Origin: Bin87 sp963663945
GTDB lineage: Bacteria > Chloroflexota > Dehalococcoidia > Lucifugimonadales > UBA3495
Direction of reading: 5' to 3'
DNA length: 64,000 nt
Assembly (NCBI GenBank): GCA_963663945.1
Contig: OY760687.1
Span: forward strand, 2,728,001-2,792,000
Part shown: one piece after another, positions 24,008 through 32,549 of the stretch
Numbering within the stretch: the first letter of the stretch is position 1
Layout: each line of letters opens with the position of its first letter
Program-made: the position numbers and the translations under genes
The notes under the pieces: generated by a model
What the model saw: only the letters and a program-made list of their open reading frames with translations
Database searches by the model: none
What the model was told of the DNA's origin: nothing

Positions 24008-24035
24008 AAGGGGCGGCCGGTTGGCCGCCCCTTAT
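24008..24035. terminator. Bidirectional terminator between convergent genes
   Basis: AAGGGGCGGCC (24008-24018) pairs with GGCCGCCCCTT (24023-24033) with a GGTT loop. It lies between the cyclo-ligase-like gene and the reverse-strand FAH gene, with T residues on one side and A residues on the other. Confidence 0.75.
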
Positions 24036-24065
24036 CACGCTGGGTTTCCCCGCAGTGGCCCGAGG

Positions 24066-24839
24066 CTAGGACTCGAGCTTGACCGGATTGCGCAGCACGC
24101 CGATGCCGCTGATGTCGATCTCGCAGACGGCGCCGTCGGCCATGTCGGACGTGGTGCCCGGCGTGCCGGTGAAGATGCAGTCGCCAGCCTCCAGGGTCAC
24201 GTACTTCGTGATGAACTCGATCATCGTGGGCACGTCGAAGATGAGGTGCGCGGTGGTCTCGTTCTGCTCCTCGTTGCCGTTGACGCGGGTCCGCAGGTGC
24301 TGGGCGTGTGGGTCTACCTCGGTCTCGATCCATGGGCCCATGGGCGAGAAGGTGTCGGCGGACTTGGCGCGCCACCAGTCGGAGTTGTTCTCCCTGCGGT
24401 CCTTCTGCTGCCAGTCGCGCGCGCTGACGTCGTTGCCGCAGGTGTAGCCAAGCACGTGGTTCAGGGCGTCGGCCTTGGAAACGTTGCGACACTTGTCCTT
24501 GATGACCACGACCATCTCACCCTCGGCGTCGAAGCGCTGGACTTCCTTCGGCCGGACGATGGCGTCCTCGGGGCCGATGACGCTGGTGGGGGTCTTGTGG
24601 AAGATCATGGGGTATTCAGGCGCGGGCCGGTCGCCGATGTGGCTGGTGTAGTTCAGGCCCATGGCGAGGATTTTTCCCGGCATCACCGGCGACAGCAGTT
24701 TGACATCGGACAGTGCGTGGATGTGGTCGGTCAGCTTGATCTCAGAGTCGAAGATGCTGCCGTCGATGGCGGTAATGTTGTCGCCGTCAATGACGCCGAA
24801 ATGCTCGGCTCCGTGGGCGAGGTAGCGTGCAATTCTCAT
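24066..24839 (-). CDS. Fumarylacetoacetate hydrolase (FAH) family protein
   Basis: 257 residues. The FAH C-terminal fold is clear: KILAMGLNYTSHI, AEGEMVVVI (metal Glu pair), VLGYTCGNDVSARDWQQKD (metal Asp), DTFSPMGPWIETEVDP and IFTGTPGTTSDMADG. Family members hydrolyse C-C bonds of acylpyruvates or isomerise/decarboxylate ring-cleavage products in aromatic degradation. Specificity unknown. GGAGG lies 12 nt before the ATG. The MDR dehydrogenase gene upstream reads the same way with a 72-nt gap. Confidence 0.9.
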   Translation of the reverse strand: MRIARYLAHGAEHFGVIDGDNITAIDGSIFDSEIKLTDHIHALSDVKLLSPVMPGKILAMGLNYTSHIGDRPAPEYPMIFHKTPTSVIGPEDAIVRPKEVQRFDAEGEMVVVIKDKCRNVSKADALNHVLGYTCGNDVSARDWQQKDRRENNSDWWRAKSADTFSPMGPWIETEVDPHAQHLRTRVNGNEEQNETTAHLIFDVPTMIEFITKYVTLEAGDCIFTGTPGTTSDMADGAVCEIDISGIGVLRNPVKLES

Positions 24840-24911
24840 AGCAGGGATGCCTCCGTTGGGATGTGATGACCTTTTTTGGCGTGCGATATTGTACCAAAAG
24901 CGGCTGGACGG

Positions 24912-25946
24912 TCAGTGTTCGATGACCAGCTTGCCGAAGAAGTCCCGGTCGTGCATCACCTGGTGCGCCTCGCCGACCTCCTCCAGCGGGAAGGTGCGGC
25001 CGACGATGCCACGCAGCGCCCCCTGGTTCACCATCTTCATGGCGTCGGCCATGGTGCGCCGTGAGCGGCCGCCGCTGCCCATCAGGTGCAGGGGCTTGCC
25101 ATGCAGAATGGACAGATCCATCGGTGTCTGGCTGCCAGAGGTGACGCCGGTTATGACCAACCGGCCTTCATGCTTCAGGCTCAGCATGTTCTCATGCCAC
25201 ACGTCCGCGCCCACGCAGTCGTACACCACGTCCACGCCCTGCCCGTCGGTCAATTCCTTGACGCGCTCGCTGACGCTGTCCACCTCGCGGTAGTTGATGA
25301 CCTCATCAGCGCCCCACTTCTTCGCCTCTTCCAGCTTCCAGTCGCTGCCGGCGGTTGTGATCACCCGGCAGCCCATCATCTTGGCGATCTGGATGCCCAT
25401 GCTGCCCACGCCGGAGCCGCCGGCCTGCACCAGCACGTCGTCCCAGGGCTGCAGCTTGGCCTGGGTGATGAGGCAATGCCATGAGGTGTGCAGCGCTATG
25501 GGCAACGCCGCGGCCTCGGCGAAGGACATCTCGTCCGGGATGGTGTAGGCGTTTACCGCCGGCGCGACCACATACTCCGCGTGTCCGCCGTCCAGGTCGA
25601 CGCCGATGCGCTGCTGGCGGATGCACCACTGGTCGTGACCGGCGGCGCAGTGCTCGCACAGGTTATGTCCGCCGCACTTGACCCGGTTGTCGATCAGGAT
25701 ACGGTCGCCGACCTTGAGATCGGTGCCGGAGTCGGGGCTGACCTGCACGACCTCGCCGGCCATATCACAACCGAGGACGTGCGGAAACCGGCGGCAACTG
25801 CCGGCGCGCAGGTTCAGGTCCAAATGGTTCAACGCGCTGCCCCCGACGCGGATCAGTATCTCGCCGGGGCTGATTTCGGGGTCCGGCCGGTCGCCGTGCA
25901 CCAGCACGTCGGTGCCGCCCGTTTCGTTGATGTAAACCGCCTTCAT
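24912..25946 (-). CDS. Zinc-containing MDR dehydrogenase, quinone oxidoreductase-like
   Basis: 344 residues. SALNHLDLNLRAG replaces the usual catalytic Cys of alcohol dehydrogenases (Asn-His), as in quinone/enoyl reductases. HVLGCDMAGEV and the structural zinc cysteines CGGHNLCEHCAAGHDQWC are present, and the NADP loop is GGSGVGSMGIQIAKMMG. Substrate unknown. GGAGGG precedes the ATG. Probably co-transcribed with the FAH gene. Confidence 0.88.
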   Translation of the reverse strand: MKAVYINETGGTDVLVHGDRPDPEISPGEILIRVGGSALNHLDLNLRAGSCRRFPHVLGCDMAGEVVQVSPDSGTDLKVGDRILIDNRVKCGGHNLCEHCAAGHDQWCIRQQRIGVDLDGGHAEYVVAPAVNAYTIPDEMSFAEAAALPIALHTSWHCLITQAKLQPWDDVLVQAGGSGVGSMGIQIAKMMGCRVITTAGSDWKLEEAKKWGADEVINYREVDSVSERVKELTDGQGVDVVYDCVGADVWHENMLSLKHEGRLVITGVTSGSQTPMDLSILHGKPLHLMGSGGRSRRTMADAMKMVNQGALRGIVGRTFPLEEVGEAHQVMHDRDFFGKLVIEH

Positions 25947-26063
25947 GGTAAGTTCCCTCCGAATGGCAATGGTAACGACGGCAGTGTAAAGGCGCGGCGA
26001 TAAGCGGGCAAATCAGTGATAGAGTCGGCGCCGCGCAATCTACGAATCGGGACGACACCGACC

Positions 26064-26468
26064 ATGGAATTTGTGGCTAACCCTACCGAACACCAACTGG
26101 CCGAGATCGAGCACGGTCTGAATGAGTACAACGCCGGCGTGGTCTCCGCCCGCTCGGTTACCCCGGTGCAAGCCGTCTTCGTCGAATCGGGTTGCGTCGT
26201 GGCTGGGGTTGTCGCCGCCGCATACTGGGGAAAGCTCCATGTGAGGCTGCTGTGGGTGCATCCTGATCACCAACGCGAGGGTTTGGGCAGCCGCCTGATG
26301 CACTGGGCCGAGGAGCGTGGCCGAGAGCTGAACTGCCTTTCTGTCCTGGTCGATACCATGTCATTCCAGGCTCCCGAGTTTTACGCCAGGCTGGGTTACC
26401 GCCAATTTGCAGTGTCCGAAGGATATGAGGGTGGAGCCAGCCGGCATTATTTCGAAAAGAATCTGTAG
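26064..26468 (+). CDS. GNAT family N-acetyltransferase
   Basis: 134 residues. The acetyl-CoA loop is visible as LLWVHPDHQREGLGSRLMHWAEERG (Q/R-x-x-G-x-G/A). The C-terminal part TMSFQAPEFYARLGYRQFAV is also typical. A GTG at 26016 would add 16 residues; the ATG at 26064 fits the domain start better. Substrate unknown. Divergent from the MDR gene. Confidence 0.85.
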   Translation: MEFVANPTEHQLAEIEHGLNEYNAGVVSARSVTPVQAVFVESGCVVAGVVAAAYWGKLHVRLLWVHPDHQREGLGSRLMHWAEERGRELNCLSVLVDTMSFQAPEFYARLGYRQFAVSEGYEGGASRHYFEKNL

Positions 26469-26630
26469 CGGCCACCTGCGAGTCGCGGTGAGATTCACCG
26501 GGTAAACCCTGCCAGCATCGCGAAACGCCCCTGCGCGAACGAGCATGGCGAAGAAACCATCCTCGCGTTTCCTGCTACAATCCGTTCCATCCCAACTATC
26601 CATGCCAACAGCCCTCACGGAGGCACTCCC

Positions 26631-27683
26631 ATGCCCGTCTTCACCCCTGAATACCTGGAAAAGGCCGCCTACCACATCTACGTGGCCAAGGGCACGCCGC
26701 CCGAAGAGGCTGAGATCGTCGCCAGGCACCAGGTCATGGCCAACTTGGTCGGCCACGACTCCCATGGCGTCATCCACATCCCCGAGTACTGCGAGCGCGT
26801 TGACCGCGGGCACATCGTGCCGGGCGCGCCTTTCGAGGTGCTCAGCGAGACGCCCACCACTGCGGTGGTCGACGGCCACTGGGGCTTCGGTTTCGTCGTG
26901 ACCGAAAAAGCCACCCGGATGGCCATCGCCAAGGCCAAGGAGAACGGCGTCGCCGCCTTCACCATTCGCCGTCAGAGCCACATCGGGCGCCTGGGAGATT
27001 ATCCGACCATCTGCGCTCAGGAGGGCATGATCGCCCTGCTCACCGCTGACTCCGGCGCGGGTCCCAAGGCCGTAGCTCCCTTCGGCGGCCGCGCCCGTCG
27101 CCTCGGCACCAACCCCATCTGCATCAGCGTGCCCAGCAACCTGCCGGGCCAGGTGCTGCTGGACATGGCGACCTCCGCCGTCGCAGCCGGCAAGATCAGC
27201 CTGGCCCGCAACCGCGGCGAGCAGGTGCCGACCGGCTGGATCGTGGACAAGGACGGCAATCCCACCAACGACCCCAACGACTACTCCGCAGGCGGCGCAA
27301 TCCTGCCCGTGGGCGCCGACCAGGGACATAAGGGATTTGGCCTCTCCTTCATGGTCGAGATGTTCTCCGGCCTGCTCACCGGCCTCGGTTTCGGCATCGA
27401 CCCGCAGGCCCGCCACAACGACGGCTGCTTTCTGGCCGTGTTCGATGTCGCGAAGTTCCGCCCTCTGGAGGACTTCAAGCAGGAGATGACCGAGTTCGCG
27501 GAGTTCGTGAAGACCTCCCCGCCGGCCCCTGGTTTCAGCGAGGTCTACTACCCCGGAGAGATCGAGTACCGGACCGAACTGCAACGTCGTGAAAACGGCA
27601 TTTTCATCGAGGACGAAACTTGGCGCCAGATCTCCGAGCTTATGGAAGAGGTAGGCGTCGCCGAGGCCGTCGGGCAACCCTAG
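26631..27683 (+). CDS. Malate/L-lactate/sulfolactate dehydrogenase family oxidoreductase
   Basis: 350-residue Ldh_2 fold NAD(P)-dependent dehydrogenase. Patterns: LVGHDSHGVIHIPEYCERV (active-site His), RRQSHIGRLGDYP, RRLGTNPICISVP, LLDMATSAVAAGKISLARNRGE and HKGFGLSFMVEMFSGLLTG. The family includes ComC sulfolactate dehydrogenase, malate and ureidoglycolate dehydrogenases. Two TauE/SafE-type exporters follow directly, which makes an organosulfonate role attractive, but this is inference. GGAGG lies before the ATG; TGCTACAAT at 26573-26581 could be an extended -10 element. Confidence 0.88.
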   Translation: MPVFTPEYLEKAAYHIYVAKGTPPEEAEIVARHQVMANLVGHDSHGVIHIPEYCERVDRGHIVPGAPFEVLSETPTTAVVDGHWGFGFVVTEKATRMAIAKAKENGVAAFTIRRQSHIGRLGDYPTICAQEGMIALLTADSGAGPKAVAPFGGRARRLGTNPICISVPSNLPGQVLLDMATSAVAAGKISLARNRGEQVPTGWIVDKDGNPTNDPNDYSAGGAILPVGADQGHKGFGLSFMVEMFSGLLTGLGFGIDPQARHNDGCFLAVFDVAKFRPLEDFKQEMTEFAEFVKTSPPAPGFSEVYYPGEIEYRTELQRRENGIFIEDETWRQISELMEEVGVAEAVGQP

Positions 27684-27730
27684 CCAATCGACCTGCGCGC
27701 GTGGGCGGGTGACGAGCGGGAGTAGCGCCG

Positions 27731-28573
27731 ATGCTCCTCTCCGACTTTGGCCTGCCATCGGATCTGGGAGTGTGGCTGGCCGCGCTGCTGCTGTTGATGT
27801 CTCTGCTGGTCGGCATTCTGGGTGGCCTGATCGGCTCATCCCTGGGCACAATGAGGCTTCCCGCCATGCTGATGCTGGGAGTGCCTCTACCCATGGCGGC
27901 CAGCGCCAACATTTTCGTCAGCAGCGCGGTGGGCATTGTCGGGAGCTACCGGCACCTCCGGGACGGCCGGGTCAAGCTGCCCCTGGTTTTGATAATTGGC
28001 GTCCCAGCCTTCGTCGCCGGTTTCCTGGGCGGCTATTTCAGCAACCAGGCTCCAGCCAACCTACTGATCGGCCTGGCCGGCGGTCTAATCCTGTGGCAGG
28101 GATTTGAACTGATCTTGCTGGCCCACCGTCGCCGTCGCGGCTCACGGTCAGGAGAACCGCCAGAGGATGCGCTGGAGGGTTCTGAGGGACAGTTCACGGT
28201 GGCGCGAACCATCGGTGGAGCCGGAGCCAGTTTCGGGATCGGTCTGCTGGCCGGCGCCATTGGATTGGTGCTGAGTACCATTCGCCTGCCGCTGATCATT
28301 CGGGTCCTGCGGGTCGACCCACGGATTGCTGCCGGCAGCAATCTGTTCATTGGGATGACCATGGGTGCGCTGGGATGGATCGGGCACATGCTGCATACCC
28401 GAACCGACGTGTCACTGCTGGTAATATTGCTCGCGCCGGCCATCGTGGGCAGCTACCTGGGCGCCAAATTCACCGGTCGGATCAGCGTCAACCTCCTGCT
28501 GCTGCTTATGGGCATACTGCTCACCGGGTCCGGCTGCATGATGCTGTGGCGAGCCGCAACCTCGCTGCTGTAG
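27731..28573 (+). CDS. TauE/SafE family transporter (first of tandem pair)
   Basis: 280-residue membrane protein of two four-helix repeats: VGILGGLIGSSLGTMRLPAMLMLGVP near the start and the second-half counterpart GLLAGAIGLVLSTIRLPLIIRVLRVDPRIAAGSN. TauE/SafE members export sulfite or sulfoacetate, or take up organic anions. A charged cytoplasmic loop (HRRRRGSRSGEPPEDALEGSEG) separates the halves. GGGAG precedes the ATG, 47 nt after the dehydrogenase stop, so it is probably in the same operon. Confidence 0.9.
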   Translation: MLLSDFGLPSDLGVWLAALLLLMSLLVGILGGLIGSSLGTMRLPAMLMLGVPLPMAASANIFVSSAVGIVGSYRHLRDGRVKLPLVLIIGVPAFVAGFLGGYFSNQAPANLLIGLAGGLILWQGFELILLAHRRRRGSRSGEPPEDALEGSEGQFTVARTIGGAGASFGIGLLAGAIGLVLSTIRLPLIIRVLRVDPRIAAGSNLFIGMTMGALGWIGHMLHTRTDVSLLVILLAPAIVGSYLGAKFTGRISVNLLLLLMGILLTGSGCMMLWRAATSLL

Positions 28574-28609
28574 GACACTGTTGACGTCTCGCAACCCTAA
28601 CCCCACCTC

Positions 28610-29455
28610 ATGATCCTCGCCGACATAGGCCTGCCATCGGACGTGCTGATCTGGCACGCCGCACTGCTGGCGGTGATCTCGTTCCTGGTCGGCATCCTCG
28701 GCGGGTTCGTGGGTCTCGCTCTCGGCACCATGCGCCTGCCGGCCATGCTGCTTCTGGGGATGCCGGCTCCGGCCGCCGGCGGCACGAATATCCTGGTCAG
28801 CAGCCTGGCGTCGCTGGCCGGCACCATACGCCACCTGCGCGCCGGGAGAGTGAACCTTCGCATCGTGCTCACCATGGGCGTGCCCGCGTTCATCGGTGCG
28901 TTCATCGGCGGGTGGTTCAGCGACGTGACTCCCGAGCATCTGCTCATCGCCCTGGCGGGTGCGCTGGTCTTCTGGCAGGGAGTGGAGTTTCTCATCATTG
29001 CCCGGGACCGGATCCGATCGGGTCAATCCAGCGGCGCCCTTTTCGGCCAGGGACTCGAGGGCTCGCCGGGCCTGTTCACGCCCACCCGCATGGCTGCGGA
29101 GGGCGGCATCGGCTTCGCCGTGGGCATGCTGGGAGGCGCGGTCGGGTTGATCCTGGGCAGCATACGCCTGCCCGCCCTGGTCCGTATCCTGAGAGTGGAC
29201 CCGCGCATCGCCGCCGGCACCAACCTGTTCATCGGCTTCGTGATGGGCGCGGCCGGCTGGGTGGGGCACCTCATCCACGGCCAGGTGGACTGGGTGATCC
29301 TGGCGCTGATGGGCCCCATGGCGATGCTCGGCAGCTACCTGGGCGCCAACCTGACCGGCAGGGTCAACCTGAACCTGCTGATCCTGGCCATGGGTCTGAC
29401 GCTGTTGGTGGTGGGCGTCCTGCTGGTCTGGCAGGGAGTCGCTGGCCTGCTTTAG
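28610..29455 (+). CDS. TauE/SafE family transporter (second of tandem pair)
   Basis: 281-residue paralogue of the preceding gene, with nearly the same layout: GILGGFVGLALGTMRLPAMLLLGMP, DPRIAAGTNLFIGFVMGAAGW and GSYLGANLTGRVNLNLL. The pair is a local duplication; both retain all helices and may form a heteromer or have different substrates. It starts 36 nt after the first copy. Confidence 0.9.
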   Translation: MILADIGLPSDVLIWHAALLAVISFLVGILGGFVGLALGTMRLPAMLLLGMPAPAAGGTNILVSSLASLAGTIRHLRAGRVNLRIVLTMGVPAFIGAFIGGWFSDVTPEHLLIALAGALVFWQGVEFLIIARDRIRSGQSSGALFGQGLEGSPGLFTPTRMAAEGGIGFAVGMLGGAVGLILGSIRLPALVRILRVDPRIAAGTNLFIGFVMGAAGWVGHLIHGQVDWVILALMGPMAMLGSYLGANLTGRVNLNLLILAMGLTLLVVGVLLVWQGVAGLL

Positions 29456-29503
29456 CTAGGCCAGGGTTCGTCCGATCCCTCCGCGCAGATTGCGCCGGGC
29501 CGC

Positions 29504-30355
29504 TCAGAGGCCGGCGAAAAAGTCGGCCGGGACCACCTCGCCGTCAGCCACCGGAGGCTCGGCGCGAATGAAGTGCTCCACCCCAATCACGGAGGCGGTC
29601 ACCTCCCGGGGGATGCGCTCGTAGGGCCAGTCGGGCTGCAACTGCGTGAAGTGCCGCTTGATGCAGGCCATCTTGGCATCCAGGCCATCGGATGCGTCCA
29701 CGGTCAGGTTGATGGTCTCGGGATCCGCGCCGTCGTTGGCGCGGTCGGGCGACGGCATCGGGAAGTCCACGCCGGCGGCCTGCAGCGACTCCGCCATGTG
29801 CACGCGGAACCCCTGCGGGCGCACGCTGTAAAACAGGCGATCAGTCTGATGGGGCTGGATGCCGATGGCCATGTGGTGCGGGAAGGACGAGGGGTCGGCG
29901 GCCAGCCTAAACGCGGTGGTGGCGTGCATGCAGATGGCGATGTGGTCCGGATGCCCATACAGCCCGTCCATGCCGAAGGTGAGGATCACCTGGGGCCGGA
30001 ACCGGCGGATTTCGAACACCAGGCGGGCCACCACCTCGTGCTCATCGGCCTGTACGAATGCTTTCGGATGATGGTTGTCGTCCCAGCCGGCCATGCCCGA
30101 GTCGCGATACTGGAGCACGTCGTGGGACTCGATGCCCAGTTCCTTGATCGCCTCGGCCAGTTCGCCGCGTCTAACCTCGCCGATGGTCTGGCGGGTCGCC
30201 GAGCCGGGTTGTCGGATCTCGCCGAGCTCGCCCGAGGTGGCAGTGATCAAACGGGCGGTCACGCCGCGCGCGGTGTGCATCGCGATGGTCCCGCCGACGG
30301 GGAAAGCCTCGTCGTCGGGGTGGGCAAACAGAATGAGTAAACGATGATCTGGCAT
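29504..30355 (-). CDS. PIG-L/LmbE family deacetylase
   Basis: 283 residues. Zinc-site motifs are AHPDDE (about 11-16) near the N-terminus and YGHPDHIA (about 134-141). The family removes N-acetyl groups from GlcNAc-type substrates (MshB, Mca, BshB). The longer C-terminal part (GFRVHMAESLQAAGVDFPMP, KRHFTQLQPDWPYERIP) matches actinobacterial-type members, but no thiol pathway gene is adjacent. Reads convergently with the TauE pair; no clear ribosome site. Confidence 0.88.
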   Translation of the reverse strand: MPDHRLLILFAHPDDEAFPVGGTIAMHTARGVTARLITATSGELGEIRQPGSATRQTIGEVRRGELAEAIKELGIESHDVLQYRDSGMAGWDDNHHPKAFVQADEHEVVARLVFEIRRFRPQVILTFGMDGLYGHPDHIAICMHATTAFRLAADPSSFPHHMAIGIQPHQTDRLFYSVRPQGFRVHMAESLQAAGVDFPMPSPDRANDGADPETINLTVDASDGLDAKMACIKRHFTQLQPDWPYERIPREVTASVIGVEHFIRAEPPVADGEVVPADFFAGL

Positions 30356-30394
30356 GGGAACGTTTCTGCCGAATATGTGGTGCGAAGGGCGACA

Positions 30395-30424
30395 TGTAGG
30401 GGCGAATAATCATCCGCCCCTACA
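30395..30424. repeat. Palindromic repeat, copy A
   Basis: TGTAGGGGCG and CGCCCCTACA enclose a 10-nt AT-rich centre (AATAATCATC). It lies between the LmbE gene start and the end of the upstream VOC gene. Two more copies are at 32182 and 33736. Confidence 0.8.
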
Positions 30425-30450
30425 CTGACACGTACCTGAATCGAAGCGTT

Positions 30451-30810
30451 CTACTCGACGACCTCGAGGACTTCCAGGATGATGCCCTGCGGGCCCTCGA
30501 AAAACATGACCCGGCGGCCGCCGCCTACCGTGGTCTCTTCCAGCACGGTGGCGCCGCCGTTTTTCAGGTCGGCAATGGTGCCATCGATATCGGTGGTGTC
30601 GATGGCGATGTGCTCGAAGCCGTAATTCTGCGGGTGGGTCTGCGTGGAGATATGGTCGGTGACGTTAAGGGGCAGGCCGTGAAGGTCCAGCCGGAACCCG
30701 CCATTGGGGGTCTCGGCGGTGACCGTGGCGCCCAGATTCTGCACGTACCAGTCGGCGGTGGACTTGGGATCGGGGGTCTTGAGGTGAACGTGGTTGAGTG
30801 AGAATGCCAT
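30451..30810 (-). CDS. VOC (glyoxalase/dioxygenase fold) family protein
   Basis: 119-residue VOC domain: FSLNHVHLKTPDPKSTADWYVQNLGA in the first half, YGFEHIAIDTTDIDGTIADLKNGGA in the second, ending MFFEGPQGIILEVLEVV. Possible metal ligands are His7 or His9, the His of FEHIA and the terminal Glu. Start set at the ATG at 30810, which has GAGGAGG upstream; the longer frame to 30918 is not supported. Reaction unknown; similar layout to the protein at 6525-6914. Confidence 0.85.
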   Translation of the reverse strand: MAFSLNHVHLKTPDPKSTADWYVQNLGATVTAETPNGGFRLDLHGLPLNVTDHISTQTHPQNYGFEHIAIDTTDIDGTIADLKNGGATVLEETTVGGGRRVMFFEGPQGIILEVLEVVE

Positions 30811-30939
30811 AACGCTGAAGCCTCCTCGGAATGGTTTCAGGACCGCGTCCATGGGTGTGTTTGGCGGATTGTAACACAGGGTGCCGCTGCGGCCGGCGAT
30901 GATATACTTGCGCCGCATTTGAGCACGGAGGCGATATAG

Positions 30940-31587
30940 ATGCTGGCGTTTTTGGGAGGCACCGGACCGGAAGGCAAGGGGTTGGCGCTGCGCCTGGCAA
31001 TGGCGGGCGAATCGGTGGTCATCGGATCGCGGGACGCGGGGCGCGCCCAGGAAGCGGCGGACGAGTTGCTGGCCCTGGCCCCCGGCGCCGCGATATCCGG
31101 GGCGGTGAATGCGGATGCAGCCGCCGAGTCAGACGTGATATTCCTGACCATGCCCTACAACGGCATGTCACCGACCATCGCCGGCGTCGGCGACGCATTG
31201 GACGGCAAGGTCGTGGTGACCGTGATCGCTCCCATGCGGTTCGAACGCGGCGTGGGCGCCATCGCCGAAGAGGTGGAGGCCGGCTCAGCCGCGGAGGAGG
31301 CCCAGGCCGCCGCCGCGGGTTCGAAGGTGGTCGCGGCCTTCCAGAACGTGTCCGCCGAGGAACTGCTGAAGCCCGGCGTCACGCTGGACGAGGACGTGGT
31401 CATCTGCGGCGACGACGATGAAGCCAAGCAGACGGTGGTGGACCTGACGCGGAAGATCCCCAACCTCCGTCCCGTGGATGCCGGCGCCCTCTACAACGCC
31501 AAATACGTGGAGCAGATCACGCCGCTCCTGGTCAACATCAACCGACGATACCGCACGCACTCAGGAGTGCGCATCACCGGCGTCTGA
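30940..31587 (+). CDS. npdG: NADPH-dependent F420 reductase (F420:NADP oxidoreductase family)
   Basis: 215 residues. The NADP-binding start is LAFLGGTGPEGKGLALRLAMAGESVVIGSR, as in NpdG/Fno, followed by VIFLTMPYNGM, VVVTVIAPM and VAAFQNVSAEEL. It transfers hydride between NADPH and coenzyme F420. Presence implies F420 use, which fits luciferase-like enzymes in this genome. GGAGG lies 9 nt before the ATG; TGATATACT at 30900-30908 could be an extended -10. Divergent from the VOC gene. Confidence 0.88.
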   Translation: MLAFLGGTGPEGKGLALRLAMAGESVVIGSRDAGRAQEAADELLALAPGAAISGAVNADAAAESDVIFLTMPYNGMSPTIAGVGDALDGKVVVTVIAPMRFERGVGAIAEEVEAGSAAEEAQAAAAGSKVVAAFQNVSAEELLKPGVTLDEDVVICGDDDEAKQTVVDLTRKIPNLRPVDAGALYNAKYVEQITPLLVNINRRYRTHSGVRITGV

Positions 31588-31631
31588 TCCGGACAAACAT
31601 ATCCCCCACAAACCGGACTGGAGGAATTACC

Positions 31632-32156
31632 ATGCCACGAGCTACGCTAGATTTGCAGAACGCCGGCGACCTCGCAGCCGTCAGCGGCCAGTGGAAGGTC
31701 GCCCACGGATTCGTGCCTGACCAACCCAACGAGGGCATCGTGCCTGAGGCGGAGGGTTCACCGTGCCGCCTGCCGGATTATGACGACTCCGGTTGGGAGG
31801 CCTGCGACGACCTGGGCGCCTGGCGCCGACGCGGCGTCTCGTTCATCTGGTACCGCATCAAGGCGACGCTGCCCGAGACCGTGGGTGGCCGGTCGTTGGA
31901 GGGCGCGCGCTGCCTCTTCGAGTCCTGTATCGATGACTACGGCGAGATCTGGATCAACGGCGAGTGCGACCGGGAGCGCGCCACCGTGCAGGGGTTCAAC
32001 GTTCCGCAGCGGGTGGTGGTGTCCACTGAGCCCAAGCCGGGTGACGAAGTCACGGTCGCGATCCTGGCGATGAACGGCCCGTTGGCCGCGCCGGGCGGAG
32101 CGGTGTTCGTCCGTTATGCCAACCTCGCCTTCGAATGGCGCGAATCCGGCTACTGA
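31632..32156 (+). CDS. Galactose-binding/jelly-roll domain protein
   Basis: 174 residues. The pattern LPDYDDSGWEACDDLGAWRRRGVSFIWYRIKATLPE, FESCIDDYGEIWINGE and PQRVVVS is that of the beta-galactosidase N-terminal jelly-roll (sugar-binding) domain, here without a catalytic domain. In other bacteria this domain is joined to lactonase-like (SMP-30) or glycosidase modules. No signal peptide, so cytoplasmic. GGAGG precedes the ATG; 44 nt after the F420 reductase gene. Function unknown. Confidence 0.75.
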   Translation: MPRATLDLQNAGDLAAVSGQWKVAHGFVPDQPNEGIVPEAEGSPCRLPDYDDSGWEACDDLGAWRRRGVSFIWYRIKATLPETVGGRSLEGARCLFESCIDDYGEIWINGECDRERATVQGFNVPQRVVVSTEPKPGDEVTVAILAMNGPLAAPGGAVFVRYANLAFEWRESGY

Positions 32157-32181
32157 TCTTAGCCGCACACCTTCACAAAAC

Positions 32182-32209
32182 GTAGGGGCGAATGATCATT
32201 CGCCCCTAC
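32182..32209. repeat. Palindromic repeat, copy B (perfect)
   Basis: GTAGGGGCGAATGA followed by its exact complement TCATTCGCCCCTAC: a perfect 28-nt palindrome. It lies between two convergent genes, so it could act as a bidirectional terminator or a REP-like mobile palindrome. Confidence 0.85.
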
Positions 32210-32232
32210 ACTATTGAGTCAACGCCGGCGGG

Positions 32233-32541
32233 TCAGGACAGCCAATCGTCCTCGTCCTCCTCGTCGCCCCCGTCCTCACCATCGTTGGTGACCACCTGCC
32301 CGGGGTTATGCGAATAGCCTCGCGTCTCCAACTCGGCGCGAATGGTGGACGCGAAGTCGGCCGGGGCCTGGCTGGCGGGCAGGGTGATCTCCACCTTACC
32401 CCCATCTACGATGACCTCGCCCGGATCCTCGCGGGCCAAATCGACGCTGACCGACTCCCGGTGGATGCCGAAATCATCGGTCACGGAGAAGACCACCGCC
32501 ATGTCCTCCATGGTAATGATGGTAACGCTGTCGTCGGACAT
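32233..32541 (-). CDS. Small acidic protein, function unknown
   Basis: About 102 residues, starting MSDDSVTIITMEDMAVVFSVTDD and ending in a highly acidic tail (DGEDGGDEEDEDDWLS). Middle: predicted beta and alpha elements (GKVEITLPASQAPADF). I do not recognise the family. Start at 32541, with AGGAG 11 nt upstream inside the end of the thioredoxin-like gene; the two genes are 8 nt apart and should be one operon. Confidence 0.6.
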   Translation of the reverse strand: MSDDSVTIITMEDMAVVFSVTDDFGIHRESVSVDLAREDPGEVIVDGGKVEITLPASQAPADFASTIRAELETRGYSHNPGQVVTNDGEDGGDEEDEDDWLS

Positions 32542-32549
32542 ATTCAGAG

